Of a stretch of 64,000 bases of DNA, positions 1 through 10,479 are shown piece after piece (positions within the stretch are counted from its first letter, which is position 1; each line of letters starts with the position of its first letter). A program made the position numbers and the translations under genes. The notes beneath the pieces were generated by a model, which saw only the letters and a list, made by a program, of their open reading frames with translations, searched no databases and was not told the DNA's origin. This DNA comes from Erinaceus europaeus (lineage: Eukaryota; Chordata; Mammalia; Eulipotyphla; Erinaceidae): assembly GCF_950295315.1 (NCBI RefSeq), contig NC_080180.1, forward strand, positions 66,755,773 through 66,819,772. Reading direction: 5' to 3'.

Positions 1-150
1 CCCCAGTCCCCACCCGCAGGGGGAAAGCTTCATGAATGGTGAAGCAGGACTGCAGGTGTCTCTCTGTCTCTCTCCCTCTCTATCTCCTCCTCCCCTCTCA
101 AGTGCTCTGTCCTATCCAATAGTAAATACACAAGTAAATAAAATATTTTA
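1..150 (+). repeat. ERI-type SINE, cut by window edge
   Basis: Body and tail of a hedgehog tRNA-derived SINE. It shows the CCCACCCGCAGGGGGAAAGC segment, GCAGGTGTCTCTCTGTCTC, a CT-rich stretch, CTATCCAATA and a short A-rich tail. The tRNA-like head lies outside the window. Confidence 0.85.
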
Positions 151-800
151 AGTATAAAGAATAGTTGAGATATATATGTGTGTGTATATATATATTAGAT
201 TCTGTTTTCGCCAGCTGGGCTTCTAGAGAGACCCCTCCTCTGCTCACTGCCCTGCCTGCTGCCAGCTCGCTGTGGCCCTCAGCAGGGAAGTGGGGCTGCC
301 CTCTGGCTTAGACATGCAGCTCCCACAGCCCTCTCTCCGCAGGGGATGCAGGCGGCTCCTGTCACCAGGGCGTGAAGAAGGGGCCGCCAGACTCTGGGCC
401 CAGAGCAGAGCAGCCTCCCTGAGCTCTGAATGAAGCACATCCCCATGGCAGGGAGTCACGGGCTCCCGTGGACATGTCGTGCAGAGGAGTGGGAGCTCTC
501 CTGCAGGCCAGGGGAGTCGTGGCCACACACAGCCACGGGGCCACCTCTGCCTGGGGACCCGGCCCTGGACACAAGCAAAGGCTTCACAGGAACACCCGCT
601 GAGTAGCTCGGTCGACAGCCTGTGCGTTTGCTTGTGTGCAAGTTTACCTCATGTGCTGTCACCTGAGTGCTGACACTCAGTCCTGTGCATGGACAGAAAA
701 GTGACAGAGATTACATGGTAAATGACGGTAGGTAATGATAGACAGGTGGCGGACAGAAAGATGAGAGGTAAGTGGGTAGAAAGACAGACAGATGGGGGGC
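151..800. other. No recognised feature
   Basis: A short TA/TG run at about 165-196, then GC-rich sequence. Overlapping ORFs under 100 codons occur on both strands with no family resemblance. I see no gene. Confidence 0.5.
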
Positions 801-802
801 AG

Positions 803-975
803 GCAGTCCACAAGGACCCGGGTTCAAGTCCCTGCAGGGGGAAAGCTTCGCGAGTGGTGAAGCAGGGCTGCAGGTGTCTTGTGTCTTTTCCTCTTATCTC
901 CCTCTCTCCTCTCAATTCTCTCTCTGATTCTATCCAGTAATAAACAAATAAAAAATGTTTAAAAATAAATAAATT
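803..975 (+). repeat. ERI-type SINE, 5' truncated
   Basis: Begins inside the head (CCACAAGGACCCGGGTTCAA holds the B box) and continues through the CTGCAGGGGGAAAGCTTCGC body, CT-rich part and an AATAAA-rich tail. Confidence 0.85.
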
Positions 976-1598
976 TTCAAATATAGCTAAGTGATAGATG
1001 ACAGCCAGATGCATCGTTCACACTTACATAGACGCACAGCCAAAGTGACAGATTAGTAGTTACAGACAGATAGTCTGGTTAAGAGCCAGAGGTATAAATA
1101 TCATTCTGCTCTCGACCTGTTGGAAACCTACCATCCTGGTTCTAGTGAGCAGGGGTGAGGTGGGAGCTCAGGGCGGAGTGGGGAGGCGCAGCCCACAGTC
1201 AATCAGCTGCCCCAGTGCAGCACTGGCTTCTAAAAGGACGTCACAAAATTAGTTCCTCGTCTTTAATTTTCAGTTGCATGGTGGTGGGTAAAAACAAAAC
1301 ATGTCTAGGCCTGGCTGCAAATTAAAATGTCTTCTCACATTAAGAACAGTGAACAGTGAACAGCGTCCTGGGCGGACATGTGGGCTGAGTCCTGAACCAG
1401 GCCCGGCCTCCGGATTCCCAGCACACACGCCTCCCGCAACACCCCTCAGCGCCCGCACGTCCCTCTGCTCCCTCAGCTGCCTTGCTCTTCTTGGTGAAAG
1501 CTAGTGAAACCATCAGCACTCTACCAGCTGAGAGCCTTAAAGTGGGGAGGCTACGGGGGTGTTAAGGAAAATCCAAGTGCTGATGCATGGGTGCAGTT
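976..1598. other. No recognised feature
   Basis: Apparently single-copy DNA between a SINE and an LTR. No convincing ORF or RNA gene. The stretch ends at the 6-bp target duplication of the LTR. Confidence 0.45.
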
Positions 1599-1604
1599 GG
1601 GTGC

Positions 1605-2088
1605 TGTAAAGCCAGCCCCCCCTCCACCCCCCCCCCCCCCGCTGTGCTCACAGAATCATTGTTTTGCCTGAAATATCCCCACCACGTTATCCCCTCAGGG
1701 TACAGTTAAAACCATCACAACAGTTGCTAAGGATGCTTCCACCTTCCCAGCATGCCTTTTGCCTCTCTCCACCCCCTTTCCTAGCCAATCCTGTCCTGAC
1801 CTGGCACTTCCAGAATTCTCCTATAAAAGTCGCTCCTGTTTGCACTTCCTCCTCTCTTCCCCTCTCTTTCCCCCTCTCCTTCCCCTTTTTCTCTTCCTCA
1901 TCCTGACCCGGAAAAGACCTGGAGAAGGGCTGGTGGGCATAGTGGGAGGCGGCCATTTTGCTAGCTCCATGTGGCCTAAACCGCTGTGCTCACACCTAAC
2001 TCTGGGGCATCCGCGTGAATAAAGATTTGCGTTCCTGCTCTGCCACGAGTTCCTGGTCTCCTCTCTCTCCCCGCAACACAACCTGACA
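1605..2088 (+). mobile_element. Solo LTR of an endogenous retrovirus
   Basis: A 484-bp element starting TGTAAAGCC and ending CCTGACA, flanked by a perfect 6-bp direct repeat GGGTGC (1599-1604 and 2089-2094). It has a TATA box (CTATAAAAG, 1821-1829) and a polyadenylation signal AATAAA at 2018-2023, in the U3-R-U5 order. TG...CA ends plus a 6-bp duplication are typical of class II (beta-retrovirus-like) insertions. The U3 part is clearly similar to the LTR at 40882-41328, for example ATCATTGTTTTGCCTGAAA and AACAGTTGCTAA. No internal viral sequence adjoins, so this is a recombined solo LTR. A poly-C run lies near its start (about 1627-1640). Confidence 0.85.
1821..2023 (+). promoter_or_regulatory. 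LTR core promoter and polyA signal
   Basis: TATA box CTATAAAAG at 1821-1829 and AATAAA at 2018-2023 inside the solo LTR. The order is that of a retroviral U3/R. Activity in the host cannot be judged from sequence. Confidence 0.6.
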
Positions 2089-2147
2089 GGGTGCACAGTA
2101 CTTTAAAGTAAAGATGTGATTCACTTTGGAATCAAAGAGAATTGCTT

Positions 2148-2149
2148 TA

Positions 2150-2183
<34 letters not shown>
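2148..2183 (+). repeat. (CA)n microsatellite
   Basis: About 17 uninterrupted CA dinucleotides followed by an A-rich stretch. Confidence 0.95.
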
Positions 2184-2184
<1 letters not shown>

Positions 2185-2245
2185 AAAAAACAGAGGGAAA
2201 AAGGAAAAGAAAGGATATTCATTCATATTTAAGAGGTGTAGGTGT

Positions 2246-2790
2246 TGTATTTTAGTTGTCAGGCTCAGACAAAGACTAGTAAAGTCATGGGCCCCTTGGA
2301 ATATACCTAAAAGAGACCTACGAGCTTTTTCCAAAACAGAGACCGCAAATTTCATCTGCAGTATTCTTGATTTTAGGTTCATGATTAGTCAACAATTTGT
2401 TCTGCCTGATATCTTAATTCTTTTTTCTGCCACCAGGTTCCAGTTGCTACCATGATGCCAAGCTCAATTCCCTGGGCAGATGACCCCACCATATGTCTTG
2501 GAGCCCCACCTCCCCAGAGCCCTGCCCCACCAGGGAAGGACAGAAACAGGCTGGGAGTATGGATCCACCTGCCAACACCCATGTCCAGCAGAGAAGCAAT
2601 CACAGAAGCCAGAACTCCCACCTTCTGCATCCCATAATGATCCTGGGTCCAGACTCCCAGAGGGATAAAGAATAAGGAAGCTTCCAATGGAGGGGATGAG
2701 ATACAGAACTCTGATAGTGGGAACTGTGTGGAACTGTACCCCTCTTATCCTATGGTCTTGTCACTATTTCCCTTTATAAATAAATTTAAA
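2246..2790 (+). repeat. L1-tailed non-autonomous repeat, copy A
   Basis: Shares a diagnostic block (CCCCAGAGCCCTGCCCCAC, then GTCCAGCAGAGAAGCAATCA, then CCCAGAGGGATAAAGAATA) with copies near 14.5, 15.3, 29.0, 35.9 and 56.0 kb. Its end (GTGGAACTGTACCCCTCTTA, then TATAAATAAA) resembles hedgehog L1 3' ends. No coding potential. Probably L1-mobilised. Confidence 0.75.
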
Positions 2791-2837
2791 AGATTTAAAA
2801 AGAAGTGTAGAAGAGAAAGCAGCACTATAGGAAAAAT

Positions 2838-3015
2838 GGGTAAAATATATACACAGTTTAGAAATAATAGTCATCCTATGTCTGTGATCTTGGGAGAACT
2901 GCAGTTTCCAATGGGGGGAATGGTGACACAGAACTCCGGTGTTGGGAATGGGGTAGAATTGTACCTCTGTTGCCTTATAATTTGATAAATCAATGTTAAA
3001 ACACTAATAAAAATC
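2838..3015 (+). mobile_element. L1 3' UTR fragment
   Basis: Contains the L1-type 3' tail pattern: a GGGAATGG...GTAGAATTGTACC segment, CTTATAATTTG, then TTAAAACACTAATAAAAA. Matches the tail at 14.03-14.18 kb in order and spacing. Confidence 0.65.
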
Positions 3016-3683
3016 AAAACACAAGATTTTTCATTTTTCCAGCCCCTTGAAAGAGTAATTGATTATTTCCACCACAAAGCTATAGTTTTGACAGACACCA
3101 CCTTTTTGTAATCAAACAGACTGTCTTACACATAATAAGCATCTAATGCATTTGGTAACTAGACCTAAACATAAATTACCTGACCTAAAAGCATCCCTGT
3201 CAAAAGGCCCAGCAGATTCTTTCTGTGTCCTCTTGAAACCTCTAGCTGGCACTGACCGCCAGAACACTGACTCCACAAGGCTCTGCAGAGGAGGCCGTGA
3301 GGAGCAAAGACCTTATGAGCAAAGAAACACAATACCCAGTCAACACTACAACGAGGACTCAAGTCTGTGGCTTCAGAAAATTGCAGTTTGAGGGTGTGGA
3401 TTAAAGGAAAACTAGAAGTGATGGATGAAAACAGTCTCCATTACAGAAGGGCCCACTGAACAGAGAGAGACAGAGAGAGAGAGAGGAAGGTCAGTCTAGG
3501 GGCCTCTGGAATCCAGGACTCAGGATCTGGTTGGCTCTGACACAGGCCTTGGGCACTGAAGCAAAGGGCACCATCACCCACCAGACTGCAGCCTGGTCCC
3601 CGTCCTCCAGCCAAGGAGTTGTGAGCTGATGGCAGGGGCAAAGAACCGAGACTGCTGTTTGCAAAATAAAGACATTCTGGATT
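3016..3683. other. No recognised feature
   Basis: AT-rich then mixed sequence with a short GA run (3461-3484). The small ORFs show no recognisable domain. Could be an old diverged repeat. Confidence 0.4.
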
Positions 3684-3964
3684 CCTTTTGCCTCCAGGGT
3701 TATTGCAGGGGCTCAGTGCCGGCACTAGGAAGCTACTGCTCCTGGAGGCCATGTTTCCCCACTGTGTTGGATAGCACAGAGAGAAATTGAGAGAGAAGGG
3801 GGAGCTAGAGAGGGAGAGAGAAAGACACCTGCAGACCTGCTTCTCTGCTTGTGAAGCTTCCCCCTTGCAGGTGGAGAGCAGGGGTTCAAACCCAGATCCT
3901 TGTGGGGGTCCTTGCACTTAGTACTATGTGCACTTGGAACCAAGTGAGCCCCCACCCGGCCCCC
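3684..3964 (-). repeat. ERI-type SINE, full length
   Basis: Reverse complement of the long SINE form. Tail side at 3684 (TTTTGCCTCCAGGGTTATTG), GA-rich body, CACCTGCAGACCTGCTTC, then B box (GGTTCAAACCCAGATCC) and head ending near 3964. Confidence 0.9.
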
Positions 3965-5655
3965 TGATTTTCTGAAATCTCAGGCTTGTTTCCAGTGAAG
4001 GAAACCATCCTAGTGACAGCAAGAGAACATGGACATGGACAGAAAATGCATCTTTCCAGCATCACTTGGCCGCTGGGATGGAGCTGGCTGTCGGGAGCCG
4101 TCTGGGCTCTGTGCCTGCCTTCGGGTTCAGGCAAGAATGACTCAAGGACCCGCAGCAAGTCTGAACTTTCATCTCGGGTTCTAGGAGCCTCTTAGGTGTC
4201 CGTGGGCTCACTTCCCCCACGTTTATGTCTGCTCAAATGAACGTGCGCTGTCAGCTAGCTCCCTCTCCCACCCTCCTCCCCCCTCTATTTTTATTATACA
4301 ACTTTCACGCCATCATTTCAACGATGTGGGAATCACAGAAATTGTCTGAGTGAGTTGATGAGTGTGGGCTGCCCAGCTGTGTTCCCCGGGTGAGCAGGAC
4401 TCTTCTTCCTTGGGATGCTCTCATTAGCCGGGAGGTTCCGGATGTTATCTTTTCAGCTGAGCCTGGGGAGTCGTCGCAAGACACAGCCCCACTCGGCCAG
4501 TGGGGAGGTCAAGCTCCTGCCCTGCCTGCACTGGCGAGAATCGAGACTCGTGGTTCCCGAACAGCTGCCTGGGTCACCTACACTCCCTGTGGTGCCCACG
4601 GTCCTGTCTCCCCCGTGTCCGCGGCAGCTCACTGTCCTGCCGGAAACCTACTCATCTCCACTGATCACTGCACACTCCGCCCACAGGTGGCCCTCCTGGG
4701 TGGAGAGCTGCCATTCGTGAGAAGCACCGTGCCCGTCGAGAACAAGAAACCCTCTCTTTTGGTGACGTCACTGCTCGGTGCACGCTCAGTAGTGACAGAG
4801 AGCAGATGTCTGTTAGAGCACAAATAAGTAACTCAGAGAATAAAAAGCCTGTGCGACTCCCAGCTATCAAGTGGCTTCTCAGGCCGTTAAGTTTCTGTTC
4901 TCCTAGCTGCGGTTTAGAAACAGCAGACTCGGGAAGAACGCGAGCCAAACCAGAAGAATGAAATGACATGTCCGTGCACACGCTTCACGGCCAGTGCGGG
5001 AGAAAGGTATCGCAGGGGACAGTTAATAAATCAGCCTGGGAGGCCAAGGGGCGGGAGAGTCTTGTCGCTCACTCGAGGGACAGAGGGCAGACAGATGGAC
5101 GTGTCTGAGTGCGCAGTCCAGACAGCGACCCGGGCACAGAACGCCAGCCGCAGCCACGCCTGAGAATTTCCTAGTCCCAAGGAGGGGAGTGTGGAGATGA
5201 CCGTAACGCACAGGGTCTCTGCCAACCCGCGTCACCTCTCCAGCCATCAGTGCCTCGTTCAGCACAGGGCTGTCTTACGCGTGACCGCTGAGACCCTGAG
5301 CCCGGTGAGCGTGGTCCCCTGCAGGGTCGCTGCACCTGTCAGATGCATCGTCGATAAGTGGCCGTCACAGCGGGCAATGGGGTCCAGTAACTCAGCCAGG
5401 GCCACACACCCTGGGCTTGCTGCTTCACACTAAACTCTCACACCAACATACACACAGTCCCCACCTCTGGCCTCAAACAGGGAGCACTGCCGAGGCCTGT
5501 GTGCCAGGCGCACGGCCACCCAACTTTGGGAAGCTCAGAGAGTGGCTTCCTCCTCCTCCTCAACTATGGACCACAAGCCACCTCCCAGCAGTGGAGGGAC
5601 ACACCCAGAAAAGGCTTCCTGCCCTTCTCCCTGGCTCCAAGTCCACAGACAGCAA
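3965..5655. other. No recognised feature
   Basis: 1.7 kb mostly free of recognised repeats, moderately GC-rich with scattered CpG. The longest frame is about 145 codons at 4390-4827, with no motif, plausible splice context or family resemblance. I do not call a gene. Confidence 0.4.
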
Positions 5656-6002
5656 CAGAGGAGAGAAGAGAGGAGAGGAGAGGAGAGGAGAGGAGAGGAG
5701 AGGAGAGGAGAGGAGAGGAGAGGAGAGGAGAGGAGAGGAGAGGAGAGGAGGAGAGGAGGAGAGGAGAGAGAAGGGAAGGGAAGGGAAGGGAGGGGAGGGG
5801 AGGGGAGGGGAGGGGAGGGGAGGGGAGGGGAGGGGAGGGGAGGGGAGGGAAGGGAAGGGAAGGGAAGGGAAGGGAAGGGAAGGGAAGGGAAGGGAAGGGA
5901 AGGGAAGGGAAGGGAAGGGAAGGGAAGGGAAGGGAAGGGAAGGGAAGGGAAGGGAAGGGAAGGGAAGGGAAGGGAAGGGAAGGGAAGGGAAGGGAAGGGA
6001 AG
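5656..6002 (+). repeat. Polypurine pentamer array in three zones
   Basis: A 345-bp pure purine tract on the + strand. Zone 1 (to about 5770) repeats AGAGG, zone 2 (about 5787-5847) repeats GGGGA, zone 3 (about 5848-6001) repeats GGGAA. The 5-bp periodicity keeps several frames open, which creates spurious Arg/Glu/Gly-rich ORFs. Confidence 0.97.
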
Positions 6003-6300
6003 TATTTCTGCTCCTCTGTCTCGTGCGTCTCTGTTGGTCCCATCTCGCTATTCCTGAGCTTGTTTCGGTGAGTGTAAGCTGAGCACCTGGGGGGGGGTCT
6101 TCTTATTGCAATTTCACAGAGTGACCTGTGTAATCACTCTGAATCTTAAAACACCAATATATTGAATGCCATCCATATTTTTAGCACGCCTCCCTCTAGG
6201 TCTGTCCCATGAGATCACTGAGTCCCGTGTTGATCCAAGTCAGTAACCTGCAGGAAAGATGTGCTGTGTATGTGATCTTGACCTCTTGACTCTAAAAGTG
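6003..6300. other. No recognised feature
   Basis: Mixed AT-rich sequence with one G8 run (6090-6097). Nothing identifiable. Confidence 0.4.
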
Positions 6301-6304
6301 TATC

Positions 6305-6775
6305 AGAAATGGGGCCAGATGGGCCCTCCCAGGACCCTGGCCCTGCCATAAAGCAGTGACGATAGGGACAGCCCCCGTCTCTGAAGGGAGGCCAGGGATG
6401 TCCTGCCCTGCCACTTGAGAAAGACGGGTCCTGAAGTGAGCGCAGCCTGCCACGTTCCTCAGATGTGACCATGAGCTACAAGCTCGGACCAACAGGGACT
6501 CAGAGGTCACACAGGCTCTGGCATTAAATATCAGTGTGCATTTACATCTGGGCTCTGGAGCAGGTGGATGGAGGCAAATAGTTACTGTAGCCACAGAATT
6601 TGTTTTTTATGAGAATGGGAGCTACTGCCTGCCCTAATCCAACATTCTAACCCTTTTCTCCACTCTGACACCATTCTCTCTGACAATATTCTCAGCCAAC
6701 CTCAGGCCAGCTACCAGACTCTATACCTCCCCCTCCCGTCTCGATTTCTGTCTTCATCCAATAAATACGGATTAA
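6305..6775 (+). repeat. Diverged middle part of the L1-tailed repeat
   Basis: Follows the order of the copy at 29 kb: AGGGAGGCC, GACGGGTCCTGA, GTGAGC, ATGTGACCATGAGCTACAAG, CACACAGGCTCTG. It then diverges. The 3' tail module is missing. Confidence 0.5.
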
Positions 6776-6924
6776 AAAATATATACCTCTAAGTGTATCA
6801 GAGAGACATTGGAACACAGACCTCCAAATGTCAGGACTGAAGGTCCCAGAATCTATTTTTACTACTGTTTGCCCTTTATTTTCCCGTCCCTCTGAAATGA
6901 CTGCCTGACATATGTCTGAAGACC

Positions 6925-7055
6925 GAGTTATTTATATGGACGAGAGAGTTCCAAGCACGCTCAGATTGGCATGTGCTGGTGCCAGGAACTGAACCTGAGG
7001 CCACTGTGAACTCAGACACGCGAGTCCTGTGCCCTAAGCAGAGTTATGAACCTCA
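6925..7055 (-). repeat. Diverged short tRNA-like SINE
   Basis: Reverse strand shows a B-box-like GGTTCAGTTCCTGGCACC preceded by GTCCTGAGTTCACAGTGGCC-like sequence, resembling the short SINE type. Heavily mutated. Confidence 0.4.
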
Positions 7056-7738
7056 TGCGGTTTTAGTTCCCACGTCCTGGGGTTGAGAGCAGGAGGCTGG
7101 TTCTTCATCTAGAGAAGCTTGGGGCAAGGGCAGGGGTAGGGTGTGAGGAAGAGGGAGGCTGGGGGTAAAACCCTACAGGCCTCAGGAGACAAGAGGAGGC
7201 ATCAAGTCCCAGCAGAGCTTCCATGACAGTAACAGGCAGCAGAAGGGAGAAGAGGGAGGAGTGGGGTGGTTCCAGATTGCAGCAGGCAGCGAGGGCCCAC
7301 AGACTCCAGGACGTCAAGGTCTCCTCAGTGCCTGGGGAGGAGCTGAACCAACTCACTGGGAGGATGGAAGTGAAGATGAGGTGAGGCCACAAGGAAAAAC
7401 AGACCAGAAATGATCAGTGTGTGAGAAAATCTTTAGCATTTTAAGCCTAAGTAGAATCCTAACCAGAAACAGAAACAATCCTAAAAATAACAAAACCCAA
7501 AACAATAAAAACTAAAATAAACCATGGAAATATCTTTAACAATGAGCATACAGAAAACAAAATAGCACAATTCTAAAAGGCTGGAAAATAGAGGTTACTC
7601 AAAGGCTAAACATAAAAACACAGAAATCAAAGCCTGACAAAAACATATGAAATCCTGAACTCTGACCATACCGGCAAAAACAAAAATTAGCATTCAATCT
7701 GAGCGACCATGAGCCAAAATATCTCTGATACTAAATCT
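7056..7738. other. No recognised feature; A-rich 3' half
   Basis: GA-rich at 7100-7400, then an A-rich stretch with many AAAACA-type words leading into telomere-like DNA. No gene recognised. Confidence 0.4.
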
Positions 7739-7911
7739 GACCCTATCCCCCCAACATCAATACCCCTACTCCTAAGCTTAACCTTTAACAACCCTAACCC
7801 CAACTCTAAAAACCCAAACCTAACCCTAATTCTAACCATGATGGTAGCCCTAACCCAAAACACTTGTAACCTGAGCCCTAACCCTAAACACCCCTAACCC
7901 TCACCCTGGTG
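7739..7911 (+). repeat. Degenerate interstitial telomere-like repeat
   Basis: Six exact CCCTAA hexamers plus several one-base variants (CCTAAC, TCTAAC, CCCCAA) between 7790 and 7905. All lie on the C-rich strand, fading out leftward into an A/C-rich area. This is the vertebrate telomere motif in an old interstitial form. Confidence 0.6.
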
Positions 7912-8060
7912 TTTTGTCACTGCTAACAATGGCCATCAGCTGACCAGCTAGAAACCCTCTCCTAAGTACTAAGAACATTCTGAAAGACAGAATTTTACTA
8001 CTGACTTCCTCAGCGGGCCATTTCTTTCTCAAAATCTTTTCATTAAGAATCTTCTTTTCC

Positions 8061-8347
8061 GGGAGTCGGGCTGTAGTACAGCGGGCTAAGCGCAGGTGGC
8101 GCAAAGCACAAGGACCGGCATAAGGATCCCGGTTCGAGCCCAGGCTCCCCACCTGCAGGGGAGTCGCTTCACAGGCGGTGAAGCAGGTCTGCAGGTGTCT
8201 GTCTTTCTCTCCTCCTCTCTGTCTTCCCCTCCCTCTCTCCATTTCTCTCTGTTCTATCCAATAACAACAACAATAATAACTACAACAATAAAACAACAAG
8301 GGCAACAAAAGGGAATAAATAAATAAAATAAATATATATATAAAAAA
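8061..8347 (+). repeat. ERI-type SINE with 16-bp target duplication
   Basis: Complete long-type SINE: head with A box (TAGTACAGCGGGCTAAGC) and B box (GGTTCGAGCCC), CTGCAGGGGAGTCGCTTCAC body, CT-rich part, AACAACAATAATAAC tail ending in a TA run. Flanked by identical AAGAATCTTCTTTTCC at 8045-8060 and 8348-8363. Confidence 0.97.
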
Positions 8348-8363
8348 AAGAATCTTCTTTTCC

Positions 8364-8440
8364 AGGGAGTCGGGCGGTGGTGCAGTGGGTTAAGCGCACG
8401 TGGCGCAAAGCGCAGGGACCAGCGTAAGCAGCGTAAGGAT
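8364..8440 (+). repeat. ERI-type SINE head, truncated 3'
   Basis: Starts exactly after the second copy of the previous SINE's target duplication. It carries the A-box part and GCGCAAAGCGCAGGGACC, then stops at AAGGATCC before the B box. GCGTAAGCAGCGTAAGGATC shows a small duplication. Confidence 0.85.
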
Positions 8441-8699
8441 CCAGGGCCCTGCCTCCACCCCAGTCCCTCATGTCCTTCTGTCCCATCCCTGCTCCTTCTG
8501 TGACTTCACATCTGCAGGTACACACCAAGAATTTGTCTGGAGTGCTTCTTGGCAGAATTTTTGTAAATAATCTAGTCTACTTCTTCCCTTATCTTTGCAG
8601 AGAAACTGTTTCTGTCATTGCACATGAAACAAGGACACTTCGCTAAATGACACATCTTCAGAACATTTGCTTGTCAAATTACACTATAAGAATATCATC

Positions 8700-8990
8700 A
8701 AGGGAGTCGGGCGGAGCGCAGTGGGTTAAGCGCACATGGCGCAAAGCACACGTGGCGCAAAGCGCAAGGACCAGCGAAAGAATCCCGGTTCGAGCCCCCA
8801 GCTCCCCACCTGTAGGGAGTCGCTTCACAGGTGATGAAGCAGGTCTGCAGGTGTCTGTCTTTCTCTCTCCCTCTCTGTCTTCCCCTCCTCTCTCCATTTC
8901 TCTCTGTCCTATCCAACAACAACAATAACTACAACAATAAAACAACAAGGGCAACAAAAGGAAATAAATAAATAAAAATTAAATATATAT
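8700..8990 (+). repeat. ERI-type SINE
   Basis: Complete SINE with target duplication ATATCATC at 8692-8699 and 8991-8998. The head contains an internal tandem duplication of about 18 bp around GCACATGGCGCAAAGC / GCACACGTGGCGCAAAGC. Confidence 0.93.
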
Positions 8991-9032
8991 ATATCATCCG
9001 TGGGGGGGCATATGTATTCAGAATTTTAGTGG

Positions 9033-9303
9033 AAGGTGCACCTGGTTAAGTGCACATGGCAGTAAATGCAAAGACCCACATGAGGATGCAGGTTTGAGCC
9101 CCTGGCTCCCCACTGGCAGGGAATGTTTCACACATGGTGGAGCAGGTCTGCAGATGTCTCTGTCTCTCTCCCTCTCTATCTCTCCCTCCTCTCTCAATTT
9201 CTCTCTGTCCTATCCAATAAAATGGGGGGAAATAGCTACCAGGAGTGCCGAATTCATAGTGCAAACACCAAGCCTCAGCAATAACCCTAGAGGGAAAAAA
9301 AAA
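9033..9303 (+). repeat. ERI-type SINE
   Basis: Long-type SINE of the GCACCTGGTTAAGTGCACATG head subtype, with the CCAAGCCTCAGCAATAACCC 3' segment and A-rich tail. Flanked by TTAGTGG at 9026-9032 and 9304-9310. Confidence 0.88.
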
Positions 9304-9310
9304 TTAGTGG

Positions 9311-9545
9311 CCAGAGAGGTAGGCCAGTGGTAGAGGGGAGAATTTGCAGAAGTGACATCCTGCTTCAATCTCTGGCACTGCATATGCTACCATGATGCTT
9401 TTGTGCCCTCTCTCTCTCTCTCTCTCTCCCTCCCTCTCTCTCTCTCTCTCTCTCCCTCTCTCTCCCTCTCTCCCTCTCTCCCTCTCTCTTTCTCCCTCTC
9501 TCTCTCTCTCTCCATATATACCTATCTCTTCCTCATTAATAAATG
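9311..9545 (+). repeat. Short tRNA-like SINE with expanded CT tract
   Basis: Short SINE type with CCAGTGGTAGAGGGGAGAA (A-box region) and GCTTCAATCTCTGGCACTGC (B-box region). It is followed by a roughly 110-bp (CT)n/(CCCTCT)n stretch (9409-9511) and a TTAATAAATG tail. Confidence 0.65.
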
Positions 9546-10170
9546 TTTCTACCCAAATCTTAGCTGTCTTTCTTACCTAATGCCAGACATGCAAATAGGA
9601 AATGTGCAGTTGACCTAATCCTTTTGTCCTCACCCAGACCCTGGGCACAGGCAAAATCTACACAGAACAAAAGTCAATTCAGTCAACTCACTAGCAGAAG
9701 CAGGAGCCCGAGACCTCACGTGTGAACCCCACACTGTGACTGCTCAGAGTCTTGCTAATCAGCCAGTCGTCACTGGCTTGAAAATCCAGCCTCATCAGCA
9801 CTCAGAGGAGCCTCAGTACCATAGATGCGTTTGCCTACTGCAAATCATTCTATAGCAATTGTAGGAGAGAGAAGTCTATTTTTGAATGCTAGCATGTATT
9901 GGGAAAAACTCCAGGATGATTAAGTCTTGTGGCATGAATCTCGGCGATTACAGCTGTTGGCAGTTCATGTGCTGCGACTATATTTGAGATTATTTGAGAT
10001 CTGCTGTAGCCCCCCTCCATCTGGGGGGGGCTGTATTTTCTGTTCACTGCTTAGGGAACCCACACAGCAGCTTGCCTGACCCGGAAGACTCTTCCTGGTC
10101 ACTTTCAGGCATCTAATCAATATCCTAATGTCACTAAGGCCGAGGCTTGAAAGTCTATTGAAATAACAAG
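9546..10170. other. No recognised feature
   Basis: Apparently single-copy AT-rich sequence, including a G8 run at 10022-10030. No ORF of interest. Confidence 0.4.
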
Positions 10171-10475
10171 CCGAGGGTCGGGGGTAGCGCAGCGGGTTAA
10201 GCGCAGGTGGCACAAAGCACAAGGACTGGCATAAGGATCCCGGTTCGAGCCCCCGGCTCCCCACCTGCAGGGGAGTCGCATCACAGGTGGTGAAGCAGGT
10301 CTGCAGGTGTCTGTCTTTCTCTCCCCCTGTCTCCCCTCCTCTCTTGATTTCTCTCTGTCCTGTCCAATAACAAAAATGGGGGGGATGACCCCAGGAGCAG
10401 TAGATTCATGGTGCAGACACCGAGCCCCAGCAATAACACTGGAGGCAAATAAGAACAATAATAAGAACAACAATA
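10171..10475 (+). repeat. ERI-type SINE, long form
   Basis: Head GTAGCGCAGCGGGTTAAGCG, B box GGTTCGAGCCC, body, then ATGGTGCAGACACCGAGCCC and AATAACACTGGAGGCAAATA at the 3' end. Confidence 0.92.
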
Positions 10476-10479
10476 AGTG

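Noticed and set aside
4390..4827. 145-codon ORF as a possible exon or gene
   Set aside because: No motif, no family resemblance and no supporting splice or promoter signals; another frame of similar length overlaps.
5417..6082. Three overlapping Arg/Glu/Gly ORFs
   Set aside because: Open frames through the purine pentamer array.
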